A stretch of 18,037 bases of DNA from Chloroflexota bacterium (GTDB lineage Bacteria; Chloroflexota; Dehalococcoidia; Lucifugimonadales; VGZR01), in the NCBI GenBank assembly GCA_027625225.1, contig JAQBWG010000013.1:1-18037 (forward strand), written 5' to 3'. The notes under the pieces were generated by a model. The model was not told the DNA's origin. It saw only the letters and a program-made list of their open reading frames with translations, and did no database searches. Position numbers and translations under genes: made by a program. Positions 6,342-13,105 of the stretch are shown in pieces. How positions within the stretch are numbered: the first letter of the stretch is position 1; every line of letters starts with the position of its first letter.

Positions 6342-7103
6342 ATGAGCGGATTGCTACAGGATAAGGTCGCGCTGGTCACCGGCGGCAACATGGGTATCGG
6401 CCAGGCCGTTGCCGAAGCGATGGCCCGTGAGGGCGCGAAGGTGGTCGTTTCCGCTCGTGGCGAAGACCTTGGCCGAAAGGTCGTCGAGGGCATCCGTAAG
6501 TCGGGCGGCGAGGCTACGTTCGTTAGGTGCGACGTCACCGATGCCAGCCAGGTGAAAGCGCTGGTTGACTCCACCGTCGAAACCTACGGACGGCTGGACT
6601 GCGCGGTGAACAACGCAGCCTACGAGGGGGCCATGATGAGGGTGTCTGAGCTGCCCACCGAGGTGTGGGACAGCGTGCTGAACACCAATGTTCGCGGCCT
6701 GTGGCTGTGTATGAAGTACGAGATACCGCACATGCTGAAGCAGGGCGGGGGCTCCATCGTGAACATGTCGTCCATCAGCGCCATCTTCGGCTCGCCGACG
6801 CTGGCGGCCTACGGGGCGAGCAAGTTTGCGGTGGACGGTCTCACCAAGTCGGCGGCGTTGGAATACGCGGGGACGGGCATCCGCATCAACTCCGTGTGTC
6901 CGGGCGGCACGCCCACGGCGATGCTGGCCCGCATCAAGGAGAGTTTCGGACTGTCGGAGGAGGAATGGAAAGAGTCTACCCCGATTGGACGGGACGCACG
7001 TTTGGAAGAGATGGCCGACCCGGTGGTGTGGCTGTGCACAGACAAGTCTTCGTACGTCAACGGACACGCTATGGTCGTTGACGGAGCCTATTCGATTCAG
7101 TAA
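6342..7103 (+). CDS. SDR family NADP-type dehydrogenase, array member 5
   Basis: Classical SDR of 253 residues: TGGNMGIG (13-20), SARGED (NADP-type Arg39), Ser144, Tyr157 and Lys161 (AYGASK). The conserved NNAG reads NNAA (90-93), an uncommon but tolerated change near the cofactor. It is the near twin of member 4 in the N-terminal half, but the substrate-side C-terminal half differs (SVCPGGTPTAML, then KESFGLSEEEWKESTPIGRD), suggesting the same cofactor and a different substrate. AAGGAAA lies about 8 bases before the ATG, 19 bases after member 4. Confidence 0.91.
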   Translation: MSGLLQDKVALVTGGNMGIGQAVAEAMAREGAKVVVSARGEDLGRKVVEGIRKSGGEATFVRCDVTDASQVKALVDSTVETYGRLDCAVNNAAYEGAMMRVSELPTEVWDSVLNTNVRGLWLCMKYEIPHMLKQGGGSIVNMSSISAIFGSPTLAAYGASKFAVDGLTKSAALEYAGTGIRINSVCPGGTPTAMLARIKESFGLSEEEWKESTPIGRDARLEEMADPVVWLCTDKSSYVNGHAMVVDGAYSIQ

Positions 7104-7124
7104 GCAGGGCTTCGAGGTAAAGAG

Positions 7125-7886
7125 ATGGGAGACCAGTTCAAGGATAAAGTGGTGATTGTGACCGGCGGCAGCTTTGGTATCGGTCAGGCGTGTGCCGAGG
7201 CATTCGCTCGTGAAGGAGCGAATGTTGTCATCGCGGCACGTGGCGAACAGAACGGCAACAAAGCGGTGGAATCTATCCGCAAGGCCGGCGGCGAGGCCAT
7301 GTTCGTGAGGTGTGAGGTCGCCGATGAAGACCAGGTCAAGAACCTGATCGATACGACGATTCAGAAATATGGACGGCTGGATATCGCCGTCAACAATGCC
7401 GGCCACGGCGGGGAACGAAAGCTCATCGCCGATGTATCTATCGAGGATTTCGACAGCATAATGGCCGTCAACTTGCGCGGCACCTTCTTTTGCATGAAGT
7501 ATGAACTTATCGAGATGTTGAAGCAGCGCAGCGGGGTCATACTGAACATGTCGTCCGCCAACGGCATCATCGGTACGCCGCTGTTCACTGCCTACACCGC
7601 CAGCAAGCACGGCGTTAACGGATTGACCAAGTCAGCGGCGCTGGAATATGCCAAAGACGGCATCCGCGTGAACGCACTGCTCCCGGGCGGCGTGGCCACA
7701 CCCCTGTTCGACAAAGTGTATGGGGTCGATGGCCCGAAGCGTGAGGCCGTCAGGGAGGGGCACCCCACCAAACGTGAAGGGACGATGGAAGAGGCTGCCG
7801 GGGCGACGCTGTTCCTATGCTCCGACCGCGCGTCGTACATCAACGGCGCCTGTGTTTCCATGGACGGCGGCCTGACTATTCAATAG
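7125..7886 (+). CDS. SDR family NADP-type dehydrogenase, array member 6
   Basis: Classical SDR of 253 residues: TGGSFGIG (13-20), AARGEQ (NADP-type Arg39), NNAG (90-93), Ser144, Tyr157 and Lys161 (AYTASK). It is the most divergent of the array: the shared WLCMKYEI is FFCMKYEL, and the CPG motif after the active site is LPG (ALLPGGVATPLF). GAGG lies 7 bases before the ATG. It is the last gene of the operon, and its stop codon overlaps the 5' arm of a hairpin (7885-7908) that probably ends transcription. Confidence 0.91.
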   Translation: MGDQFKDKVVIVTGGSFGIGQACAEAFAREGANVVIAARGEQNGNKAVESIRKAGGEAMFVRCEVADEDQVKNLIDTTIQKYGRLDIAVNNAGHGGERKLIADVSIEDFDSIMAVNLRGTFFCMKYELIEMLKQRSGVILNMSSANGIIGTPLFTAYTASKHGVNGLTKSAALEYAKDGIRVNALLPGGVATPLFDKVYGVDGPKREAVREGHPTKREGTMEEAAGATLFLCSDRASYINGACVSMDGGLTIQ

Positions 7887-7908
7887 CCGCCTGGGCGCTC
7901 AGGCGGCT
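7885..7908. terminator. hairpin between convergent SDR operon and deacylase
   Basis: AGCCGCCT, an 8-base loop and AGGCGGCT form a perfect 8-base-pair GC-rich stem that begins within the stop codon of SDR member 6. On the plus strand it is followed by GGGCGTTTA, a weak T-stretch. It sits 6 bases beyond the stop of the convergent deacylase gene and could act on both strands. Efficient intrinsic termination is uncertain because the T-tract is poor. Confidence 0.55.
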
Positions 7909-7914
7909 GGGCGT

Positions 7915-9507
7915 TTACGGAACTGCCTGGCCCGCTAGCACGCCGGTGCATCGCTCGTTATCCACCGCCACCTGCCCGTTCACCACCACGTACGGGATGC
8001 CCGACGGGAAGCGTTTGGAGTCGTCGTAGGTCGAGTTGTCGATGACCTTGTGCTCGTCGAAGATGGCGATGTCCGCGAAGTACCCCTTCTCGATACGTCC
8101 GCGCTTGGTGATGCCGAACCGCTTTGCAGGACGTTCCGTCATCCGGTGCACCATGCCCTCCAGGCTGATGCCGCCGAACTGGCGTCGCAAACGCCCCAGG
8201 AAGCGCGGGAACGCGCCATAGGAGCGGGGGTGACATGCGTCGCCGGCGGGCGTGATGTCGGTGCACACGTTGTAGTCGTCGCGGGCCAGCAACTCCATCG
8301 AATCCTGGCTTATCTGTCGCCACACCTTCGTGCTGTCCGGCGGCGCGCCCATATAGCCGATCTTGAGGTCGTTCTCGACGAGTATTTCACACATCGCCTC
8401 TACCAAAGGCTTGCCCTTTTCGGCGGCAATTTCTTCCAGCGTCGCTCCATCCCGGTGCGGGTAGGCAGGCAGATAGCAGAACACCGTGTCCTTCGGTGCT
8501 ACCGCCAACTCTTCGGCCTCCATCTCGTCGCAAATCTTCTTCAGCGTGGTCTTGTCCTTCAGATGCTTCAGGATTTCCTTCGGGCCGCCGTCTTGCGCCC
8601 AGGGAGGCAGAAGGCTGACCGGAATAGAGGAACCGGTAGGATACGGATAGATGTCCAACGAGACGTCCGCGCCAGCCTTCTTTGCACGGTCTGTGCTCGC
8701 CATGCGCTCGCTCACCCTGCCCGCGGTTGTGGCGTCCGTTCTGAAGTGCGCCAGGTGCAGTTTCACTCCCGTTCGGCGCGCCACCTCCAGCGCCTCCTCC
8801 ACGCCGTCGCGCTTGTGAACGCGGTTCAGGTCGGCCCGGCGAGGCTCGGCCATATACACTTTGCCAGCGTCCTTTACCACCTGCGCCAGCTCGGCGATTT
8901 CGTCGGTCGTACCCCACGGGCCGGGATAGTACGACCCGCCGGTGGACATGCCCACCGCGCCCTGTTCCAGTCCTTCCTGCACAAGTCGCTTGGCTTGCTT
9001 TAGCGCATCGCCGGTGAGCGGCTTGTCGTGGAAACCAAGCACCTCTAGGCGAACCGTTGCGTGCGGGACGAGGTATGCGGTGTTGATTGAACACTTTTTG
9101 TGATAATTCGCCCGGAACGCCGTAACGCTGCTCATGTCCAAATCTTCCGGCGGGTTGCCCAGAAGGCCGCCCAGCCAGTGGCGGTAGAGCTTGTAGTTCT
9201 TGGGAGACAGCGGCGCGTACGACATCCCGTCAATGCCCAGGAATTCGGTGGTGATGCCCTGCCGTAGGCCGCACGCGTGCTGAGGGTCGGTCAGCAGGTC
9301 GCCTTCGGAATGGGTGTGCGTGTCCACGAATCCGGGCGATACCACAAGGCCCGTCGCGTCGACGACCCGCCGCGCGACCGCATCCCGTAGGTCGCCGATG
9401 GCAGCGATAAACTCGCCTTGAATTCCCACGTCCGCACGGACTCCGGGCTTGCCCGTTCCGTCAACAATCGTTCCACCGGTGATAACAACATCGAACATTC
9501 GCGTCAC
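7915..9507 (-). CDS. amidohydrolase of the N-acyl-D-amino-acid deacylase (D-aminoacylase) family
   Basis: Metal-dependent amidohydrolase of 530 residues with the usual order: N-terminal beta-sandwich strand (VVITGGTIVDGTG, 7-19), TIM-barrel entry GFVDTHTHSEGD with metal ligands His64 and His66, a second His in KLHLAHFR (His254), and the family tail CHPRSYGAFPRFLG (425-438) followed by the C-terminal sandwich (KGYFADIAIFD). Asp417 (CTD) matches the catalytic Asp. Compared from memory with the Alcaligenes D-aminoacylase, the bridging Cys position reads GIDG (Asp93) instead of GNCG, and the THMR His position reads AEPR (Glu221). A carboxylate-rich metal site and a changed substrate are therefore likely. 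The reading frame opens with GTG at 9507; an ATG three codons later (9498) is an alternative, and neither has ideal ribosome-site spacing. It is last in a minus-strand series, 16 bases after the regulator gene. Confidence 0.87.
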   Translation of the reverse strand: MTRMFDVVITGGTIVDGTGKPGVRADVGIQGEFIAAIGDLRDAVARRVVDATGLVVSPGFVDTHTHSEGDLLTDPQHACGLRQGITTEFLGIDGMSYAPLSPKNYKLYRHWLGGLLGNPPEDLDMSSVTAFRANYHKKCSINTAYLVPHATVRLEVLGFHDKPLTGDALKQAKRLVQEGLEQGAVGMSTGGSYYPGPWGTTDEIAELAQVVKDAGKVYMAEPRRADLNRVHKRDGVEEALEVARRTGVKLHLAHFRTDATTAGRVSERMASTDRAKKAGADVSLDIYPYPTGSSIPVSLLPPWAQDGGPKEILKHLKDKTTLKKICDEMEAEELAVAPKDTVFCYLPAYPHRDGATLEEIAAEKGKPLVEAMCEILVENDLKIGYMGAPPDSTKVWRQISQDSMELLARDDYNVCTDITPAGDACHPRSYGAFPRFLGRLRRQFGGISLEGMVHRMTERPAKRFGITKRGRIEKGYFADIAIFDEHKVIDNSTYDDSKRFPSGIPYVVVNGQVAVDNERCTGVLAGQAVP

Positions 9508-9523
9508 AACTCCCTAGTAACGA

Positions 9524-10426
9524 TTAACGAAGCACATATCCGCGACCCCGGATGCGCTGGATGAAGTCGACCGCGTTCGCACCTTCCAGTTTGCGTCGGA
9601 GCCGGGAAACGACGGCATCTACGATGTCAGCGTCAGGTTGTTCATTCCTGCCCCAGGCCTGGGTGAATAGGGCGTCGGTTCCGAGAACCGTTCCACGGCG
9701 GTTCAGGAGGCATCCTAACAGCATGTACTCTCTGCGGGTAAGGTCGAGCACGCGGCCATCGAAGCTAACGGACCGATTTCTGGGATCGAACGTGAGTCCA
9801 CGATGATGAACGGGCTCCCTTGGAATCGATGCATTCCGTACAGCTCCGGCAGCTAGCGGCGCAGTCTCGCCCAACACCTCGCCTGGGATTGGGCCCGTTC
9901 GCCCGGTAGTGCGGGAGTCGCTGCCGATGGGCAGGCGTCCCTGGTGCTGCGACTGCCAAATGTGTTCTGCCTGCTCGGATATCAGAATGCCTGCTTCGCG
10001 ATGGCGCTCGCTCAAAGGGGTCGGCGCATAAAAAGAAATCGAACCGACCACCTGGCCGATTATCTTTACCGGACACACCAGGCCGAACCTGAACCCCACC
10101 ATGTTTCCCGCATTCAAAACCACCGCATTGATGACGCCTGCTGATAGATGCTTGACCGGTGCCTCTACTGGGACGCCTTCGATATAGACGGCACGGGAGT
10201 GAGGGTTCACGTCCGGCGGAAAGGACGTCGAAAACATGTCGAACTGGGGCAGCACTTTGGCCAATAGGTCCCGGCCCTTTTGGAACGCCGGGTTGTCCCC
10301 ACCCGAAAACGCGACTACTTTCACCTGGCCGGCGGAGTTATCCAATTCGGCAAGAACTACATACCGGACACCCATGATGGTGCGGGCATTATCGAGAAGC
10401 TCTTGGAATGTACGCCAGTCAGCCAT
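9524..10426 (-). CDS. GAF-like sensor with OmpR/PhoB-type winged helix DNA-binding domain
   Basis: Predicted one-component transcription regulator of 300 residues. Residues about 1-160 look like a GAF domain: an alpha/beta region with VRYVVLAELDN near 20-30, GFRFGLVCPVKIIGQVVGSISFYAP near 111-135 (the typical GAF central strands), and a closing helix. A Gly/Pro/Arg-rich linker spans about 160-207. Residues 208-300 are a PhoB/OmpR effector domain: LTRREYMLLGCLLNRRGTVL (229-248), the recognition helix VVSRLRRKLE (272-281) and the C-terminal wing RIRGRGYVLR. There is no phospho-acceptor receiver domain, so it probably responds to a small ligand or redox state rather than to a kinase. It sits between the K+ uptake-type gene (21 bases) and the deacylase (16 bases), and could control this operon. 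Confidence 0.83.
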   Translation of the reverse strand: MADWRTFQELLDNARTIMGVRYVVLAELDNSAGQVKVVAFSGGDNPAFQKGRDLLAKVLPQFDMFSTSFPPDVNPHSRAVYIEGVPVEAPVKHLSAGVINAVVLNAGNMVGFRFGLVCPVKIIGQVVGSISFYAPTPLSERHREAGILISEQAEHIWQSQHQGRLPIGSDSRTTGRTGPIPGEVLGETAPLAAGAVRNASIPREPVHHRGLTFDPRNRSVSFDGRVLDLTRREYMLLGCLLNRRGTVLGTDALFTQAWGRNEQPDADIVDAVVSRLRRKLEGANAVDFIQRIRGRGYVLR

Positions 10427-10447
10427 CGTTCGCTCGGACGAACGCCG

Positions 10448-11122
10448 CTAGTTCCCGCCACCACCACCGCCCGCGGGGCCCGTTACGCCCGGCAAGCGGC
10501 GCAGGTCGCTGTCCTTCCCCGCCGCGATGAAGATGTCTCCAACCCGAAGCTGCTCGTTATCGGTGGGCTGCAGGATGATGCGACCCTCTCTATGCAATGC
10601 AAGAATGGTGACCTTGCGGTCTTCGTACAGTTTCCGGAGGCTGACTCGATGCAGGATGTCACCCGCCTCGATGCGTGCGATACCGAACTCACCGCTGACC
10701 TCCAGGTAGTCGAGCATCCGCGTTCCCAGCGTGTGGATGATGCGCTCCGCGCTGTCCCGCACCGGTTCCACCACCGACTCGATGCCGATGGCGTGAAGCA
10801 ACTCGGTATGCAGTTCGCTGTCCGATTTGGCGATAATGCGTTTGATGCCCAGCTTGCGGAACACCAGCGCCGTGAGGATGTTCGCCTCCACGTTGGAGCT
10901 GAAAGCTACGATGCCGATTTTGGCGTCTTTGATGGGCAGCTCGTTCCACAGGGCAAAACTCGTCGCCTCGCCTCGCAACGCCATGCTGACGCTCTCCGCG
11001 AACTCCTTTACCGGCTCGGGACGCCGGTCTACCGCCAAAACGTCGTATCCTGCCTTCGACAGGCCCGAAGCCACAATTGCCCCGAAACGGCCCAGTCCGG
11101 CTAAGACGATTTGTTCGGCCAT
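10448..11122 (-). CDS. TrkA/KtrA-family RCK protein (potassium uptake regulatory subunit)
   Basis: Cytoplasmic nucleotide-gated regulator of K+ uptake systems, 224 residues with a single RCK unit as in KtrA. The RCK_N Rossmann fold has GLGRFG at 9-14 and Asp32 at the end of the second strand. The RCK_C (TrkA_C) domain is about 136-212 (GIARIEAGDILHRVSL, then LQPTDNEQLRVGDIFIAAG). It ends in an odd flexible tail, GPAGGGGGGN. AGGAGG lies 6 bases before the ATG. No KtrB/TrkH membrane subunit is present in the window, so the partner must be encoded elsewhere, or the protein senses nucleotides for another transporter. It is read in the same direction as, and close to, the regulator and deacylase genes. 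Confidence 0.9.
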   Translation of the reverse strand: MAEQIVLAGLGRFGAIVASGLSKAGYDVLAVDRRPEPVKEFAESVSMALRGEATSFALWNELPIKDAKIGIVAFSSNVEANILTALVFRKLGIKRIIAKSDSELHTELLHAIGIESVVEPVRDSAERIIHTLGTRMLDYLEVSGEFGIARIEAGDILHRVSLRKLYEDRKVTILALHREGRIILQPTDNEQLRVGDIFIAAGKDSDLRRLPGVTGPAGGGGGGN

Positions 11123-11174
11123 GAAATGCCTCCTGATTGCTTCCTCGGTTTTGTCATGTGCTTGGCCTTGCCAC

Positions 11175-11513
11175 CTACCAGTTCAGTAGATGGGGTTTTT
11201 GCTTCTTCCATCCACCCTCCGAAGGAAAGACGGTGTTCATCCGAACAACGGTCGCTTCACCATCGAACCAGTCATGTACCGTAGACCTCCATTGTAAATA
11301 ATGCGGCGTCTTCGTGTGCGCCTCGAAAGCCGCCTGGTCTGTATACACCTCGTACAGGTAAAAAATGTTGGGTTTTGATTCGTCCTCGTGAACGTCGAAC
11401 CGAAAGCACCCCGGCTCGTTCTTCACCGAGCCGGTCGCGTCTCCAAAACTCGCCTCGATGAATCGTTCACGAAACTCCGGCTTTATGGTGATAGTAACGA
11501 AGATAGAAAGCAT
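11175..11513 (-). CDS. putative quinol monooxygenase / antibiotic biosynthesis monooxygenase-fold protein
   Basis: Small ferredoxin-like dimeric alpha/beta-barrel protein of 112 residues. The N-terminal strand LSIFVTITIKPEFRERF, the ...EPGCFRFDVHED segment, the FYLYEVYTDQAAFEAHTKTPHY helix and the HDWFDGEATV region follow the ABM (YgiN/LsrG-like) pattern. Members act without cofactor on quinols or related small molecules, or serve as detoxification or turnover enzymes; the substrate here is unknown. A weak AAGGGA site precedes the ATG at 11513. It is divergent from apt and 52 bases ahead of the KtrA gene, with which it may be co-transcribed. Confidence 0.82.
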   Translation of the reverse strand: MLSIFVTITIKPEFRERFIEASFGDATGSVKNEPGCFRFDVHEDESKPNIFYLYEVYTDQAAFEAHTKTPHYLQWRSTVHDWFDGEATVVRMNTVFPSEGGWKKQKPHLLNW

Positions 11514-11564
11514 TTCGTTCCCTTCGGCTATGGTTCTGATGCGGCCATCTCGAACGGCCCACGA

Positions 11565-11570
11565 ATTATA
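11565..11570 (-). promoter_or_regulatory. -10 element for the 11513-7915 minus-strand genes
   Basis: A perfect TATAAT on the minus strand lies about 45 bases upstream of the monooxygenase-fold gene. The matching -35 (near GAACA, 17-18 bases away) is poor, so an activator or an unusual sigma factor contact may be needed. The call rests on the -10 alone. Confidence 0.4.
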
Positions 11571-11622
11571 AGCCCTTTGGCAACCGCTGTTCTTTGTGTA
11601 TCGCGCCCAGATAGGGCGTCCC

Positions 11623-11651
11623 TTGACCGGCGTATGTCGCGGCCCTATGAT
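11623..11651 (+). promoter_or_regulatory. sigma70-type promoter of apt
   Basis: TTGACC (11623-11628), a 17-base spacer and TATGAT (11646-11651) give a start near 11658, about 30 bases before the apt start codon. A small inverted repeat, CGCCC-agata-GGGCG, lies just upstream of the -35. This is one of the best promoter matches in the window. Confidence 0.68.
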
Positions 11652-11686
11652 GCAAGGCCGGAATCGTATTCCTCATTGGAGATGGC

Positions 11687-12199
11687 ATGGACCTTACTCA
11701 GCTTATCAGGGACATCCCGGATTTTCCTAAACCAGGGATAATTTTTAAGGACATCACGCCCCTTTTGCAATCGCCGGAAGGTTTTCAGAACGTCATCGAG
11801 AACTTCCTCGACCGCTACGGGCAGTGGGAAATAGACGCAATCGCAGGAATCGAGGCGCGCGGGTTCTTTTTCGCGGTTCCCGTGGCCCTGGCACTCGGTA
11901 AGCCCTTCATCCCCATACGCAAGCAAGGCAAACTCCCAGGCCGTACCCGCTCCGTGGCCTATGAACTGGAGTACGGTACCGGTGTGGTGGAGATGCACGA
12001 AGATGGGATAGCGCCGGGCAGCAAAGTGCTCATCATGGACGACCTGCTCGCCACCGGGGGCACCCTGGGTGCATCCGCAGAACTTATCGAAGAAAGTGGC
12101 GGGACCGTGGCCGAACTCGCGGTATTGATAGAACTCGAAGCTTTGGAAGGCCGGAAAATACTTGAAGGCCGTCAGGTGTATTCCATTCTTCAATTCTGA
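11687..12199 (+). CDS. apt: adenine phosphoribosyltransferase
   Basis: Purine salvage enzyme that joins adenine and PRPP to give AMP and pyrophosphate in the cytoplasm. The 170 residues are the normal length. Family marks are IRDIPDFPKPGIIFKDITPL (7-26), GIEARGFFFAVPVA (54-67), the flexible-loop basic segment RKQGKLPGRT (78-87) and the PRPP-binding loop VLIMDDLLATGGT (114-126) with its paired Asp residues. GGAG sits 5 bases before the ATG. A nearby ATG at 11682 is out of frame. It has its own promoter and is separated by 132 bases from the kinase-like gene that follows on the same strand. Confidence 0.96.
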   Translation: MDLTQLIRDIPDFPKPGIIFKDITPLLQSPEGFQNVIENFLDRYGQWEIDAIAGIEARGFFFAVPVALALGKPFIPIRKQGKLPGRTRSVAYELEYGTGVVEMHEDGIAPGSKVLIMDDLLATGGTLGASAELIEESGGTVAELAVLIELEALEGRKILEGRQVYSILQF

Positions 12200-12205
12200 T
12201 GCCCG

Positions 12206-12223
12206 TGATACGTATCATGATAC
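12206..12223. promoter_or_regulatory. overlapping palindromes TGATAC-GTATCA-TGATAC (possible operator)
   Basis: Three alternating 6-base half-sites give two overlapping perfect 12-base palindromes (TGATACGTATCA and GTATCATGATAC). They lie 8 bases upstream of the TTGACA -35 of the next gene, a usual position for an activator or repressor. There is no GC-rich stem or T-run, so a terminator for apt is less likely. No regulator is recognised. Confidence 0.4.
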
Positions 12224-12231
12224 TGCGTTCC

Positions 12232-12260
12232 TTGACAATTCACCGCCCCAATGTCAGGAT
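12232..12260 (+). promoter_or_regulatory. putative promoter of the kinase-like/M67 gene pair
   Basis: TTGACA (12232-12237), a 17-base spacer and CAGGAT (12255-12260). The -35 is perfect and the -10 weak (3 of 6). It lies about 70 bases before the start codon at 12332, directly downstream of the overlapping palindromes, which would suit activator-dependent expression. Confidence 0.42.
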
Positions 12261-12331
12261 GAATACCCCTTGAAGCGCATCGTAATCGTACGCAAACATA
12301 ACCGTCCCCAAAGAGTCGTAGGAGGACAGTC

Positions 12332-13069
12332 ATGGCCATTGTAACCATCGGAGGTCTAACCGGCAGCGGGGGAAGGCAACTGGGACAACTGGTTGCGGAA
12401 AAGCTTGATGCCGACTACGTTGACCGCCTCATCCTGACCCGCGCGGCCAAGCAGGCGGGAGCCACCGTCGAAGCCTTGCACCAGCGTGAGCAACGCCCCC
12501 CAACGACAGGCGAACGCTTCTCACGCTTCCTGCAGCGAGTCCTCGAGCGCTCCGCCATGAGCGGTGCCGGCGCCGACCCCTATTTCGGCCCGGGCGCGAT
12601 GGCGTTCCTCACCCAGGAATACGAAGACGTCCCCCAGCCGACGATCACGCGCGGCCACGAACTGGAGGACGACAAGTACATCGCCGTCATGCGCGACGTT
12701 GTGAAAAACCTTGCCGAATCGGGGAACGTGGTGGTAGTTGGACGCGGCGGCGCAATCATCCTTAAGGACATGCCTAACGTGCTTCGCATCGGTGTAGCCG
12801 CCACTCCTAAAGACAGGGTCGCGCGCATCGTGGAGCGCGAAAAGGTTAAAGAAGAAGACGCCAAGAAAATCGTTACCGATAGAGACCGCGCCCGCGCCTT
12901 CTACTTCAAACGGTTCTTCGGCATCGAAAACTCCAGCGACCCCAACCTGTACCATATGTCTCTCAATACGAGTCAAATGACTCTGGATTATGCGGCGGAG
13001 GCGATTATCGCTGCCGCCAAAGCGCTTGAAGAAGGGCGTTTTCTAATCAAAACACCCGCCAAAGCCTAA
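12332..13069 (+). CDS. cytidylate kinase-like family protein
   Basis: P-loop NMP kinase-fold protein of 245 residues belonging to the cytidylate kinase-like group, not canonical Cmk. The N-terminus AIVTIGGLTGSGGRQLGQLVAEKL holds the Walker A-type loop (about 7-18), followed by DADYVDRLIL, a charged insert at about 50-120, VVVVGRGGAIIL (133-144), the strand LRIGVAATPKDRVARIVERE and a lid-type basic region TDRDRARAFYFKRFFG (182-197). AGGAGG lies 6 bases before the ATG. The natural substrate of this group is not settled. It forms a plus-strand pair with the M67 peptidase 36 bases downstream. Confidence 0.86.
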   Translation: MAIVTIGGLTGSGGRQLGQLVAEKLDADYVDRLILTRAAKQAGATVEALHQREQRPPTTGERFSRFLQRVLERSAMSGAGADPYFGPGAMAFLTQEYEDVPQPTITRGHELEDDKYIAVMRDVVKNLAESGNVVVVGRGGAIILKDMPNVLRIGVAATPKDRVARIVEREKVKEEDAKKIVTDRDRARAFYFKRFFGIENSSDPNLYHMSLNTSQMTLDYAAEAIIAAAKALEEGRFLIKTPAKA

Positions 13070-13105
13070 GCCTCGCACTGACCTAAACAGTTCTGGAGGA
13101 GTTTT

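Noticed and set aside
6354..7610. Long minus-strand open frame (about 418 codons) opposite SDR members 5 and 6
   Set aside because: It lies antisense to two well-supported SDR genes, is rich in His, Arg and Gly as expected for a shadow frame in high-GC DNA, and has no recognisable domain.
3178..7886. Tandem array as a repeat or CRISPR-like structure
   Set aside because: The periodicity of about 770 bases comes from six full coding genes with intact active sites. There are no short direct repeats with unique spacers.
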